A stretch of DNA of 64,000 nt from Mucilaginibacter sp. UR6-11 (GCF_020880695.1 NZ_JAJIWO010000003.1:1-64000); one strand, 5' to 3'. Positions 15,328 to 24,997 are shown, numbered from the stretch's first letter. Numbers and translations: made by a program. The notes: generated by a model from the letters alone, not told the origin.

Positions 15328-16875
15328 TTACTGGCCCACCATAAAGCTGTTGTTAAAGGTTCCGCCGTCTGGATAACGGCCGCTTATTACAACCGCGCCA
15401 TTTTTAACGTTGGTTATCGCTTTATCAATATCAGCAACACTGTTTATTGGTTGTTGATTGATCTTGGTAACTACCGACCCAACCGGAACTTCAAACTGGT
15501 CAAACATTCCGCCCTCACGTACCTGGGTAACCAAAACGCCGCCGTTAACATGGAACTTGGCTTTTTGATTTGGTGTAAGCGGCATAAAGCTTGCGCCTAA
15601 CCTGTTATATAACTCGGCTGCTGATTTAGATATCACCGCAGCTTTGCGCTCAGTTACCTCTTCAGGTTTAAGGGTTACAGTTATGTTTTTCTCTGATCCG
15701 TTACGTAAAATAGTCAGGTTAATTTTATCGCCGGGCTGTAAACGGCCCACGCGCTCCTGCAAGTCAGACGATTCATAAACGGTAACGCCTTCAACTTTGG
15801 TAATGATATCGCCTTCCTTTAAGCCGGCAGCTTCACCGCCACCACCAGGCAATACACTACGGATATATAAACCATTGGTTTTATCCGTTTTTAAATCGCC
15901 AATCTGGTCAGACTCGCTCAGGTCTGAGAAGCTAACGCCGATTAAACCACGTTTAACCGCGCCATATTTCTTAATATCGTTTAATACTTTTTTGGCTAAG
16001 TTAATCGGGATAGCAAATCCATAGCCTTCGTATGATCCGGTATGTGAAGCAATTGCCGAGTTAATACCAATCAATTCGCCTTTGGTGTTTACCAGTGCGC
16101 CACCGCTGTTACCAGGGTTAATGGCAGCATCGGTTTGTATAAATGACTCAATGCCGGCTTTAACTTTAGGTGTTGTTGAATTACGGGTTGGCCCAAACGG
16201 GTTGCTATCCTCATCGTCATTATCACGGCCGATAATACCTATACCACGGCCCTTGGCGCTAACAATCCCCGCAGTAACTGTCGAGGTTAAATTAAAAGGG
16301 TTACCTACTGCCAGTACCCACTCGCCTACCTTGGCATCGTCAGAGTTACCTAATTTTACGATAGGCAGATCATTTGCTTCAATTTTTATTAAAGCCAGGT
16401 CTGTATTAGGGTCTGTACCGATAACTTTAGCAGTAAAACGGCGGTGATTATTTGTAGTGATCTCTATTTTATCAGCTTTGGCCACCACGTGGTTATTGGT
16501 TACGATATACCCGTCAGGAGATATGATAACCCCGGAGCCCGAAGCCATTTGCGGTGTATTTTGGCGCGGCATGCGCTGGCCAAACATATCGCCAAACATA
16601 CGTTGCAATTCGTCCTGTTGTGAATTCTGGGCCGAATTTGAGTAAGTTGTGCGGATATAAACAACTGCGGGCGTTACCGCCGCAGCTGCCTGGGTAAAAT
16701 CAACCTCACCTGCTGATGATGTAATGGGCGATAAGTGATTACTTGCAAAGTAAACCTGCTGCTTATCATCAAAGCTCATGTTATCAGCATACTTTTTCTC
16801 GACTAATTTGTAAGTACCCAGCGCCATGGCGCCGCCTACAAAAGCCGTTAATAACGTTAAACCTATTCTTTTCAT
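15328..16875 (-). CDS. degP: HtrA/DegP-type periplasmic serine protease
   Basis: 515 residues with an N-terminal hydrophobic signal/anchor (about 4-20). A trypsin-like domain carries the triad His129 (TNNHV), Asp159 (NTDLALIKI) and Ser257 (GNSGGALVN), followed by two PDZ domains (about 315-405 and 420-510). It degrades or refolds damaged envelope proteins. A region rich in Gln, Met and Arg (about 80-112, loop LA) precedes the active site, as in the family. A Shine-Dalgarno-like AAGGA lies about 10 bases before the ATG. The promoter at 16922-16953 has an inverted repeat in its spacer, suggesting regulation. Confidence 0.93.
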   Translation of the reverse strand: MKRIGLTLLTAFVGGAMALGTYKLVEKKYADNMSFDDKQQVYFASNHLSPITSSAGEVDFTQAAAAVTPAVVYIRTTYSNSAQNSQQDELQRMFGDMFGQRMPRQNTPQMASGSGVIISPDGYIVTNNHVVAKADKIEITTNNHRRFTAKVIGTDPNTDLALIKIEANDLPIVKLGNSDDAKVGEWVLAVGNPFNLTSTVTAGIVSAKGRGIGIIGRDNDDEDSNPFGPTRNSTTPKVKAGIESFIQTDAAINPGNSGGALVNTKGELIGINSAIASHTGSYEGYGFAIPINLAKKVLNDIKKYGAVKRGLIGVSFSDLSESDQIGDLKTDKTNGLYIRSVLPGGGGEAAGLKEGDIITKVEGVTVYESSDLQERVGRLQPGDKINLTILRNGSEKNITVTLKPEEVTERKAAVISKSAAELYNRLGASFMPLTPNQKAKFHVNGGVLVTQVREGGMFDQFEVPVGSVVTKINQQPINSVADIDKAITNVKNGAVVISGRYPDGGTFNNSFMVGQ

Positions 16876-16921
16876 CTTATTATTCCTTATTTATTGTTTC
16901 TGTTATACTATTTTTGCAGCT

Positions 16922-16953
16922 CAAATTTAATACCATATAGACGGTATCTGCAA
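16922..16953 (-). promoter_or_regulatory. htrA promoter with inverted repeat in the spacer
   Basis: On the minus strand TTG (16953-16951), 21 bases, then TAAATTTG (16929-16922) fit the Bacteroidota -33/-7 pattern. Inside the spacer lies the inverted repeat ATACC-N8-GGTAT (16930-16947 on the plus strand), a likely operator. A second -7-like box (TATTTTTG, 16909-16916) faces the other way and could serve dapF. Confidence 0.5.
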
Positions 16954-17063
16954 CAATAAGTTATCGCAACTTATGTTAAAAAATGTTAAATTTAAACCAA
17001 TGGCCGGTTTTGTTGTTTTGGCCGGCTGTTTGACTGATAAAACTACAATTTAATCCAATAAGT

Positions 17064-17849
17064 GTGAAGATACATTTTTATAAATACCAGGGAGCAGGCA
17101 ATGACTTTATATTGGTTGATAACCGCCAAAACGCTTTAGATCATCACAATGTAGAGCTGATAGCTCATTTATGCGATCGTCGTTTTGGCATCGGCGGCGA
17201 TGGTATTATGTTTCTTCAAACCAAAGAGGGTTATGATTTTGAGATGGTTTATTACAATGCCGACGGCCAGCCAAGCAGCATGTGCGGCAATGGCGGGCGC
17301 TGTATTGTGGCCTTCGCAAAATTTTTGGGCATTATAAAAACAGATACAGATTTTTTGGCAGTAGACGGCCCGCATCATGCCAAAATTTCAGAAACCGGCG
17401 ATTGGGTGAGCCTGCAAATGATTGATGTTGATTCCATTACCAACGATGCTGATGCATATGTGTTAAATACCGGGTCGCCGCATTATGTAATCCTGGCTAC
17501 TGATGTGGCTAATAAAAATGTTTATGCCGAAGGCCATGCCATCCGTAACAACGATACTTACCGGGCTAACGGCATCAATGTAAATTTTGTTGAACCAAAA
17601 GCTAACGGCTATTTTGTGCGCACTTTTGAGCGCGGTGTTGAGGATGAAACCTATGCCTGCGGAACGGGTGTTACCGCTGTGGCGTTAGCCATGGCCAAAC
17701 ATTACAACCAAACCGGCAGTATTGAAACGCCCATAAAAGTTTTAGGCGGCGATTTAAATATCCGCTTTAATTACGATGGCATTAGCTTTACCAACATTTT
17801 TTTAGAAGGACCTGCAGTACAGGTTTTTGAAGGGCGGGTGGAGATATAA
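17064..17849 (+). CDS. dapF: Diaminopimelate epimerase
   Basis: 261 residues beginning at a GTG; the opening KIHFYKYQGAGNDFILVDN is the family signature, so the start is secure. The two catalytic cysteines are visible, Cys74 in MCGNGGRC and Cys199 in YACGTGVTAVALA. They carry out the two-base epimerisation of LL- to meso-diaminopimelate for lysine and peptidoglycan synthesis. Cytoplasmic, apparently a single gene with no lysine-pathway neighbours in the window. Confidence 0.95.
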   Translation: MKIHFYKYQGAGNDFILVDNRQNALDHHNVELIAHLCDRRFGIGGDGIMFLQTKEGYDFEMVYYNADGQPSSMCGNGGRCIVAFAKFLGIIKTDTDFLAVDGPHHAKISETGDWVSLQMIDVDSITNDADAYVLNTGSPHYVILATDVANKNVYAEGHAIRNNDTYRANGINVNFVEPKANGYFVRTFERGVEDETYACGTGVTAVALAMAKHYNQTGSIETPIKVLGGDLNIRFNYDGISFTNIFLEGPAVQVFEGRVEI

Positions 17850-17987
17850 GTATCACTATCTGTCAGGCAATACCGTCACCTTATTCATCTGTAGCTATAA
17901 GTTCAGGTTATTTTATCACCGAGGGCTTTATCCACACTGTTAATAATTATTTAACACAAAAAATTTCCACTTACTGCAAATTCTGTT

Positions 17988-17995
17988 TACGTTTG
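17988..17995 (+). promoter_or_regulatory. Candidate -7 box of the SNF2 helicase gene
   Basis: TACGTTTG matches TAnnTTTG 45 bases before the ATG at 18041. No TTG at the expected -33 distance, so support is limited. Confidence 0.3.
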
Positions 17996-18040
17996 AATTT
18001 TTTGTTGATGTAGCTTCTCTAAAATTTTCTCAGGAAGCTA

Positions 18041-20932
18041 ATGTTACGCGTAGATAGTTCAAAACCATGTCAGATAATTTATGCCATTGCCCGGCATGAA
18101 TATTTAGGCTATGTTATTGAACCCCATATAGTTCAGTTAAACCCCAACGGCGAATTTTCTTTAACCTACCAGCGCCTGTTTTCAAATACGGCAATTGAGT
18201 TTACACACTGTATCGATGATACCGATGTCAAACTAATTAAACTGCTGGAAGAGATTGAGCAGGGTAACGTCATTAAAAGATTTTACAAAAAGCCCATCCG
18301 TCCGTCCGAATTTTTTGCGAAGATATTTACTGAACAGCTTTTTGATACCATCCGCCCAAAAATTGAAAAGAAAATGGCTGATGCGCTGGGCCTGCTGGGC
18401 AACAAGCAGATTTATTTAATGAGCAAAGAGGGCTACCCTGCAGAGCGTAAATTAAAGATTGCCGATGAAGCAGCTTCTGTGTTGTTCCATTTCAGGCGCA
18501 ATGAAGAAGAGATTCGTTACTTCCCCACCATTAAGTACCAGGGGATGCGGATTGAGTTTATGTTTAAAAACGCCGAGATTATTTGTAACCACCCGGCCTG
18601 GATGCTGATGGACGACACCCTTTATTATTTTGATAAAGAGATTGAGGGAAAAAAGCTGTTCCCATTTTTAAACAAGCGGTACATCGCCATACCGCGTTCG
18701 TCCGAACAATCATATTTCGAAAAATTTGTGGCGCCGCTTATTGAGAAGCACAACGTCTATGCCGAGGGCTTTACCATTGACACCGAAAAGCACGAGGCGC
18801 TGCCGATGTTGAAACCCATATACGTTGAGGGCGGCACCTCACAACTGCAGCTCTATTTTAAATATGCAGGTTATATTTTTCCTTACGGCGATGGCAGGCA
18901 TATCTCGGTACGTATGGAGCGTGACGGGGACAGTTACACGTTTCACCGTATAAAACGCTCAGTAACCTGGGAAAAGAATAAACTTACCCAATTGGAAGCA
19001 TTGGGGTTAAAAACCGTTTCGTCACTGTTCCAGAATTTGGAGGTGGTACATAATGATGACGATACAAATAAAGCCTTTTCTATTTTTGAATGGCTGAACC
19101 AGCATCATGATGAGCTGGCCGGACTGGGTTTTATAATCGAACAACCCGAAGGGCAAAAACGCTATGTTTTTGGCACCAGCAAAATCGACCTCGAAGTTAA
19201 AGAGGATAATGATTGGTTTGATATCAACGCCTTTGTTAATTTCGGGCCGTACCGTATCCCGTTTATCCAGTTAAAAAACCATATTCTTAACCATAAAAAA
19301 GAATTTGTCCTGCCATCCGGCGAGATTGCCGTGATACCCGAACAATGGTTTTCGCAATACGGTAACCTGTTGCATTTTAGCGAAAGCGGCGACCAGCTTA
19401 AACTGCGCAGGCACCATCTGGGCCTGGTAAATGACCTGGCCGGCGAAATGGCAGAAGTTACCATGAGCCGCAAGCTGCAAAAGCTAATGGATTTTGAGCA
19501 ACTGGACGAGGTGCCCATGCCCGAACATTTTTCAGGCAGTTTAAGGCCCTATCAGCAGGCGGGCTATAACTGGTTCCACTTTTTAAAGAACTTTCATTTC
19601 GGCGGCTGCCTGGCTGATGATATGGGCCTGGGTAAAACCATACAAACCCTGGCCCTGCTGCAAAAACATAAAGAAGATACCGAGGCCGAAGGCAGCAAAA
19701 GCACATCGCTGGTTATTATGCCAACGTCATTGATTTACAACTGGCTTAACGAGGCTAAAAAATTTACGCCGCAATTAAGGCTGATGGTGCATACAGGCAC
19801 GTTCCGCTATAAATCGCCCGAGGTTTTTGCCAATTATGATGTGGTGATAACTACCTATGGTATTAGCCGGATAGATATTGAACTGTTTAAGGCTTTCTTT
19901 TTTGATTATGTGATCTTGGATGAGAGCCAGAATATTAAAAATCCGTCATCAAAATCATTCCAGTCGGTTAAGCAACTAAAATCGCGCTTTAAGCTGATAC
20001 TAAGCGGCACGCCGGTTGAAAACTCGGTTAATGATCTGTGGACACAAATGTCGTTCATCAACCCTGGCCTGCTGGGCGCCCAACAGTATTTCATTAACGA
20101 ATTTGTGACCCCTATTGAAAAGAAAAAGGACGAAGATAAGGCCCGCAAACTACAGGCTCTGATCAAACCTTTTGTACTGCGCCGCACCAAAGAACAGGTG
20201 GCTACAGAGCTGCCGCCGAAAACCGAGAACCTGTTCTACTGCCAGATGAGCGAAGAACAGGCATCGGTATATGAAGAAGTAAAATCTGAGTACCGCAATG
20301 AATTATTAAAAAGCCTGGAGGACGGCACCTTTGCCAAAACCCAGATCCAGGTACTGCAGGGCCTTACCAAACTGCGCCAGATAGCCAATCACCCCTACAT
20401 GATCGATCAGGAATATGAGGGCGACTCGGGCAAGTTTGAAAACGTTACCCATACGCTCAACACCGTTTTAGACGGCGGGCATAAAGTGCTGATATTTTCG
20501 CAGTTTGTAAAACAACTGGGCATTTACCGCAGGCATTTTGATGAACAGCATATCCCCTACGTTTACCTGGACGGCGCCACCCAAAACCGCGGCGACGTGG
20601 TTAAGCAGTTCCAAGAGGATAAAAGCACCCGCGTATTTTTGATCTCGATAAAGGCAGGCGGCGTAGGTTTAAATTTAACTGAAGCCGATTACGTTTTTAT
20701 CCTCGACCCCTGGTGGAACCCGGCTGTAGAGCAACAGGCCATTGACCGCACGCACCGCATAGGCCAAACTAAAAATGTGTTCATCTATAAATTCATCACC
20801 AAGGATACCGTCGAAGAAAAGATCCTGGCGCTGCAGCAACGCAAGCTTAGCATGTCGCGCGCGCTGATCACTACCGAGGAGAGCTTTATCAAGTCGCTGT
20901 CCGCAGATGATATTAAAGAGATACTTGGGTAA
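18041..20932 (+). CDS. SNF2/Rad54 family DEAD/DEAH-box helicase
   Basis: 963 residues. The N-terminal half (about 1-490) is a family-specific region without a motif I recognise. The C-terminal half is a SWI2/SNF2 ATPase: DDMGLGKTIQT (motif I, Lys532), VILDESQNIKN (motif II, DESQ variant), LILSGTPVENS (III), and in the second RecA fold VFLISIKAGGVGLNLTEAD (V) and QAIDRTHRIGQ (VI). Such bacterial proteins translocate on double-stranded DNA and probably remodel RNA polymerase or other DNA-bound proteins, as does RapA. No endonuclease or methylase neighbours, so nothing points to a defence role. Confidence 0.93.
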   Translation: MLRVDSSKPCQIIYAIARHEYLGYVIEPHIVQLNPNGEFSLTYQRLFSNTAIEFTHCIDDTDVKLIKLLEEIEQGNVIKRFYKKPIRPSEFFAKIFTEQLFDTIRPKIEKKMADALGLLGNKQIYLMSKEGYPAERKLKIADEAASVLFHFRRNEEEIRYFPTIKYQGMRIEFMFKNAEIICNHPAWMLMDDTLYYFDKEIEGKKLFPFLNKRYIAIPRSSEQSYFEKFVAPLIEKHNVYAEGFTIDTEKHEALPMLKPIYVEGGTSQLQLYFKYAGYIFPYGDGRHISVRMERDGDSYTFHRIKRSVTWEKNKLTQLEALGLKTVSSLFQNLEVVHNDDDTNKAFSIFEWLNQHHDELAGLGFIIEQPEGQKRYVFGTSKIDLEVKEDNDWFDINAFVNFGPYRIPFIQLKNHILNHKKEFVLPSGEIAVIPEQWFSQYGNLLHFSESGDQLKLRRHHLGLVNDLAGEMAEVTMSRKLQKLMDFEQLDEVPMPEHFSGSLRPYQQAGYNWFHFLKNFHFGGCLADDMGLGKTIQTLALLQKHKEDTEAEGSKSTSLVIMPTSLIYNWLNEAKKFTPQLRLMVHTGTFRYKSPEVFANYDVVITTYGISRIDIELFKAFFFDYVILDESQNIKNPSSKSFQSVKQLKSRFKLILSGTPVENSVNDLWTQMSFINPGLLGAQQYFINEFVTPIEKKKDEDKARKLQALIKPFVLRRTKEQVATELPPKTENLFYCQMSEEQASVYEEVKSEYRNELLKSLEDGTFAKTQIQVLQGLTKLRQIANHPYMIDQEYEGDSGKFENVTHTLNTVLDGGHKVLIFSQFVKQLGIYRRHFDEQHIPYVYLDGATQNRGDVVKQFQEDKSTRVFLISIKAGGVGLNLTEADYVFILDPWWNPAVEQQAIDRTHRIGQTKNVFIYKFITKDTVEEKILALQQRKLSMSRALITTEESFIKSLSADDIKEILG

Positions 20933-21083
20933 CCTCTTCCGCTATCCACCCTTGGGAAGATCTAGCGGGGAGCCAAACACCCACCCCACTTTCTTGTTAC
21001 CCTTAAACACGGATGCACAGTTCCAATATTTATAAGGAAACGGCTGGCCAAATTGTAAACTATCAAACACTACCTGCTAAAAA

Positions 21084-21989
21084 ATGAGCAAGCATATATT
21101 ATTAACCGGCGGCACGGGTTTGGTTGGCCGCAAGCTTACCGAACTTTTACTGGATAAAGGCTATAGGGTTAGCCACCTTAGCCGTAAACCCGGCACGCAC
21201 CCAAACATTACCACTTATTTATGGGATGTTAACAATGGCGAAATTGACGAGGCCTGCATCGATGGTGTTGACACCATTGTACACCTGGCGGGCGCCGGCG
21301 TTGCCGATAGCCGGTGGACAGCTAAGCGCAAAGAAGAAATTATAAAAAGCCGCACCAAATCAATCGGGCTTATTTATAAGGTGTTAAAAAGCAGGGACCA
21401 CCAGGTAACCTCGGTGGTCTCGGCATCGGCAACGGGCTATTATGGCGACAGGGCTGACCAGTTACTTAACGAAGACAGCGCCCCCGGCACCGATTTTCTG
21501 GCCAACTGCTGCCTGCAATGGGAGCATGCGGTTGATGCCGGCGAAAGTTTGGGCCTGCGGATAGTAAAATTCCGCACAGGCGTGGTGCTGGATGCAACGG
21601 GCGGCGCATTAGCCAAACTGGCCGGGCCGGTTAAATTTGGCTTTGGCTCGCCGTTGGGTAATGGTAAACAGTGGATCCCCTGGATACATGAGCGTGATGT
21701 TATCCGGATGTATCTTTATGGGATAGAGAACGAAAATTTAACCGGCGACTATAACATGGTAGCACCTAACCCGGTTACCAATAAGCAACTAACCAAAGCT
21801 ATCGCCGGCGAGTTGCACCGCCCCTTATGGCTGCCCAAAGTGCCCGCATTTGCCTTAAAACTAATACTGGGCGAAATGAGCGCCGTTGTTTTAAACAGTA
21901 CAAAAGTATCGGCACAAAAAATTGAGGAAATGGGCTTTAAGTTTCAATACCCTACTTTGATGTGGGCATTGAAAGAGATCTATAAATAA
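21084..21989 (+). CDS. TIGR01777 family epimerase (SDR superfamily)
   Basis: 301 residues. N-terminal dinucleotide-binding motif LLTGGTGLVGRKL; typical family segments SASATGYYG, LQWEHA, and WIPWIHERDVIRMYLYGIEN near residue 195-215. The C-terminal part (DUF1731-like) ends LMWALKEIYK. Related to E. coli YfcH and often called a nucleoside-diphosphate-sugar epimerase or cell-division inhibitor, but the reaction is not established. Upstream of the decamer repeat and the photolyase; co-orientation with the photolyase may mean co-transcription. Confidence 0.88.
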   Translation: MSKHILLTGGTGLVGRKLTELLLDKGYRVSHLSRKPGTHPNITTYLWDVNNGEIDEACIDGVDTIVHLAGAGVADSRWTAKRKEEIIKSRTKSIGLIYKVLKSRDHQVTSVVSASATGYYGDRADQLLNEDSAPGTDFLANCCLQWEHAVDAGESLGLRIVKFRTGVVLDATGGALAKLAGPVKFGFGSPLGNGKQWIPWIHERDVIRMYLYGIENENLTGDYNMVAPNPVTNKQLTKAIAGELHRPLWLPKVPAFALKLILGEMSAVVLNSTKVSAQKIEEMGFKFQYPTLMWALKEIYK

Positions 21990-21990
21990 C

Positions 21991-22100
21991 AGGTGTTCCA
22001 CTTTGCGTGAGCGGAACGAAGCGGAACACCAGGAACACTTCGGAACACCCCGGAACGAAGCGGAACACTCCGGAACACCCCGGAACACTTCGGAACATCC
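21991..22100 (+). repeat. Decamer tandem array (NCGGAACANN) with helical periodicity
   Basis: Nine GGAAC cores start at 22013, 22023, 22032, 22042, 22052, 22062, 22072, 22082 and 22092, so the spacing is 10 bases with one 9-base step. Unit tails vary (GAAG, ACCC, ACTT, ACTC, ATCC). An inverted copy, GGTGTTCC (21992-21999), can pair perfectly with GGAACACC at 22023-22030. The array fills nearly the whole spacer between the epimerase and the photolyase. Frames read through it give low-complexity peptides and are not genes. Confidence 0.85.
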
Positions 22101-22135
22101 CGGGTCAAAACCAGCAATAACACATTTAAATAATA

Positions 22136-23443
22136 ATGACACAACAAACCACCATCTTCTGGTTTCGTCGGGATTTGCGGCTGGATGATAATGCAGGCCT
22201 TTATCATGCCTTAAAAAGCGGCAACCCGGTGCTATGCCTGTTTATTTTTGACCCGGCGATATTGAATCAGCTGGATAACAGGCACGATACCCGGGTAACC
22301 TTTATTTATGATACCCTTGTTGATCTGCATAACAAATTGCAACAACATGGCAGCAGTTTATTGGTAATTCATGATCCGGTGGACCAAGCCTGGCAACAGG
22401 TTTTAAAAGATTACGACGTTGCGGCAGTTTATACTAATCATGATTATGAGCCTTACGCCAAAACACGCGATGAAGCTATTGGCAAATTATTGACCGGGCA
22501 GGGCATCGCCTTTAAAACTTACAAGGATCAGGTAATTTTTGAAAAGGATGAGGTGACTAAGGACGATGGCAGGCCCTATACTGTTTTCACCCCCTACAGC
22601 CGTAAATGGAAGCAAAAGCTGAATGATTTTTACCTGGGATCTTATCCCGTAAAAAAATATTTAAACAACCTGCTTAAAACAGTGCCCCTGCCTATGCCCG
22701 CTTTAAAGGATATTGGCTTTGAGCTAAGCAGGCAGGACATCCCGGGTAAAAACTATGAAACTATTATAGATAACTATGCCGAAAAACACGATTACCCGGC
22801 TATAAGGGGCACTTCGCATATCGGCATACATTTAAGGTTTGGTACCGTCAGCATCCGTAAACTGGTAACTGATGCCAATAATGCCACAGAAAAAACCTGG
22901 CTTAATGAGTTGATATGGCGCGAGTTTTATATGATGATATTACATCATTTCCCTAAAACGGTGGACCAGGCGTTCAGGCCGGAGTATGACCGGATCAAAT
23001 GGATCAATGATGAGCGCCAGTTTGAGGCCTGGTGCAGGGGCGAAACAGGTTTCCCGCTGGTTGATGCGGGCATGCGCGAACTGAATGAAACCGGTTTTAT
23101 GCATAATCGTATCCGGATGTTAACCGCCAGTTTTTTAACAAAAGATCTGTTGATCGACTGGCGCTGGGGCGAGCGCTATTTCGCTGCCAAATTGCTCGAC
23201 TATGAAATGGCAAGTAACGTAGGCGGCTGGCAATGGGCGGCCGGTTCGGGCACAGATACTGCTCCATATTTCAGGATCTTCAGCCCCGATGCGCAGTTAA
23301 AACGTTTTGATCCGGAATTTAAATACATCAAAAAATGGGTTCCGGAGTATGCTGATTTCAGCAGCTATCCTAAACCCATTGTTGATCACGCCTTCGCGCG
23401 CGACCGCTGTTTAAAAGCCTTTAAAGCCGCCCTGAATCAATAA
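22136..23443 (+). CDS. phrB: Deoxyribodipyrimidine photolyase / cryptochrome family
   Basis: 435 residues. The N-terminal photolyase domain begins TTIFWFRRDLRLDDNAGL, and the FAD-binding domain carries LNELIWREFYMMI, RMLTASFLTKDLLIDWRWG and NVGGWQWAAGSGTDTAPYFR. The last holds the Trp-rich electron-transfer and FAD site of CPD photolyases. Repairs cyclobutane pyrimidine dimers with blue light; a cryptochrome-type signalling role cannot be excluded. Its stop abuts that of the convergent FKBP gene with no base between (23443/23444), and no terminator is visible there. Confidence 0.92.
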   Translation: MTQQTTIFWFRRDLRLDDNAGLYHALKSGNPVLCLFIFDPAILNQLDNRHDTRVTFIYDTLVDLHNKLQQHGSSLLVIHDPVDQAWQQVLKDYDVAAVYTNHDYEPYAKTRDEAIGKLLTGQGIAFKTYKDQVIFEKDEVTKDDGRPYTVFTPYSRKWKQKLNDFYLGSYPVKKYLNNLLKTVPLPMPALKDIGFELSRQDIPGKNYETIIDNYAEKHDYPAIRGTSHIGIHLRFGTVSIRKLVTDANNATEKTWLNELIWREFYMMILHHFPKTVDQAFRPEYDRIKWINDERQFEAWCRGETGFPLVDAGMRELNETGFMHNRIRMLTASFLTKDLLIDWRWGERYFAAKLLDYEMASNVGGWQWAAGSGTDTAPYFRIFSPDAQLKRFDPEFKYIKKWVPEYADFSSYPKPIVDHAFARDRCLKAFKAALNQ

Positions 23444-24370
23444 TCAGGGAGAAACGCCAATTACCCTTACACCGTATTTTACAATACTATTTGGCGGGAT
23501 ACTGCTTGACAGCTTACCATAAGCTAATGATGATGGTATTAAAAACGTCATCAACGAGCCGGCAGTTCCATATTTTTTCAGCCCGCTTTGCACGCCCGGT
23601 ATCAAATCGGGTATATCAAAACCCGTACCGCCTGCATCATTAAACTGGCTGGCAATGGTGCCGTTAAGCAGCCATGTTGTATAGGTTACCACAACACTGC
23701 TATTATTGGTAATAGGCACGGTTCCTGTCCCGGGCTCATCTATTGAATACCAATAACCATCAGGGTCCTGCTTCATGCCGGTTAAACCGTTAGTGGTTAT
23801 ATAGTTTTTTATAACCAACTGATCGTAGGCGTTTTGTGCAGCCTGGTCGCCGATGATATGAACATAATAATCAAGGCATTGATTACCATTGATCCGGCCC
23901 GTAGTTACGGTACTGCTACCCACTCCCGCGCCCGAAACACCATAAGCCAGCCTTGACGGTACAATAACCCGCATAATGCCGCCGGCATGTTTAAGGTTGT
24001 TATAGATAGCCTCCTGCAAACCCGTTACCGCAAGGCCCAGAGGATAAGTGGTAGAGGATACATGGCCCAGGAAACCATCATAATGATTGGCAATTGTATC
24101 CGTTGATACATATTTACCATCAATACTCTGTACCGTAAAAACCATTGATATATTGCTTGAATATTTTAATGCTGTATCTCTTCCGGGGTTAATGATCTTA
24201 TAATATATACCAGAGGTATCGCGCGTCATCCCGCTTATTCCGTTGGCACTTATATAGGCTTTGATCTGGTCCTCGTCATACTGATTGATGGTTGGATCAT
24301 ATCTATCCTTACGGCACGATACCAGGGCTATAACAGCAAATAATAAAAAAGTAAAAGTAGTTTGTTTCAT
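23444..24370 (-). CDS. Double-domain FKBP-type peptidyl-prolyl isomerase, lipoprotein
   Basis: 308 residues. Signal peptide with lipobox-like LVSC (about residues 16-19), so probably membrane-anchored in the periplasm or outer membrane. Two FKBP-like domains in tandem follow, each preceded by a similar lead (IKAYISANGISGM and IKNYITTNGLTGM). Each ends in the family RVIVPSRLAYG or TFLIPSSLAYG motif. Such proteins catalyse proline cis-trans isomerisation in folding. The first domain looks more diverged. Paralogue of the single-domain protein next to it. An imperfect hairpin (24385-24428) lies between the two. Confidence 0.85.
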   Translation of the reverse strand: MKQTTFTFLLFAVIALVSCRKDRYDPTINQYDEDQIKAYISANGISGMTRDTSGIYYKIINPGRDTALKYSSNISMVFTVQSIDGKYVSTDTIANHYDGFLGHVSSTTYPLGLAVTGLQEAIYNNLKHAGGIMRVIVPSRLAYGVSGAGVGSSTVTTGRINGNQCLDYYVHIIGDQAAQNAYDQLVIKNYITTNGLTGMKQDPDGYWYSIDEPGTGTVPITNNSSVVVTYTTWLLNGTIASQFNDAGGTGFDIPDLIPGVQSGLKKYGTAGSLMTFLIPSSLAYGKLSSSIPPNSIVKYGVRVIGVSP

Positions 24371-24478
24371 TTGTATGTATGTTTCATAAAGCCCGGCACT
24401 TTCTTAATCTGCGGGCCTATGCTTTATAAGCTATTTAATTTTATATATGGTCCTGAAAAATTCAGTGCCGGTTGTTTA

Positions 24479-24997
24479 TTAATTAACGATATCGTACAAC
24501 TGGATATCAAAATCAAGCACCGCGTTTGCCGGCAATCCGTCTTTCAATCCAAACACCACACCAAGCTGCGGTTGCGCGGCAGGCCCGTAGGCGTATCGTG
24601 ATGGAACCAGCAATCTCACCTGTCCACCCCTTTTAATTTGGGGGATCCCCAGTTGCCACCCCTTTATCACCTGCGACAATACAAACGACGGGTGAAAATC
24701 ATTTGTTTGTGCAAATATTTGTCCGCCTGGTAATAACCTTCCGGTATAACCCACAGTAACCTGGGTTGAGTTGGTAAACAAATCATTACCTGTCCCCGGC
24801 TGCTCTACAATATAGTAAACACCCGAGGTGTCAATTTTAGTTGCAACAAGCGAGGGATTAGCTTTTAAATAATCGGCAACGATCTTGTCATCAATAGCCG
24901 CCTGTGCCTTATACCCTGCCAAACCACCTTCTGATGTTTTTTTACAGGCCGAAAAACCCAGGCAAAAAAGCAATATTATTAATGCAACCCTATTCAT
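24479..24997 (-). CDS. FKBP-type peptidyl-prolyl isomerase, lipoprotein
   Basis: 172 residues from the ATG at 24997, which begins a clean signal peptide with lipobox (LIILLFCLGFSAC); a frame-open ATG at 25063 would add 22 residues ahead of it. A single FKBP domain follows with VTVGYTGRLLPGG, VIKGWQLGIPQIKRGGQVRLLVPSRYAYG and ILDFDIQL-like end, matching active FKBPs. Probably in the same transcription unit as the double-domain paralogue, 108 bases downstream. Confidence 0.87.
   Translation of the reverse strand: MNRVALIILLFCLGFSACKKTSEGGLAGYKAQAAIDDKIVADYLKANPSLVATKIDTSGVYYIVEQPGTGNDLFTNSTQVTVGYTGRLLPGGQIFAQTNDFHPSFVLSQVIKGWQLGIPQIKRGGQVRLLVPSRYAYGPAAQPQLGVVFGLKDGLPANAVLDFDIQLYDIVN

Noticed and set aside
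17928..17936. Perfect DnaA box TTATCCACA before the SNF2 gene
   Set aside because: A single box; by chance about one is expected in two windows of this size. No cluster, no dnaA/dnaN neighbours, so not an origin.
18041..20932. SNF2 helicase as part of a phage-defence island
   Set aside because: Neighbours are housekeeping genes (dapF, epimerase, photolyase); no nuclease, methylase or other defence partner is present.
22011..22100. CRISPR-like array
   Set aside because: Unit length of 10 bases without spacers and no cas genes; it is a plain short tandem array.
22003..22188. Short frames through the decamer array on both strands
   Set aside because: The peptides simply translate the 10-base repeat (NEAEH, GTPRN patterns) and overlap the photolyase start.
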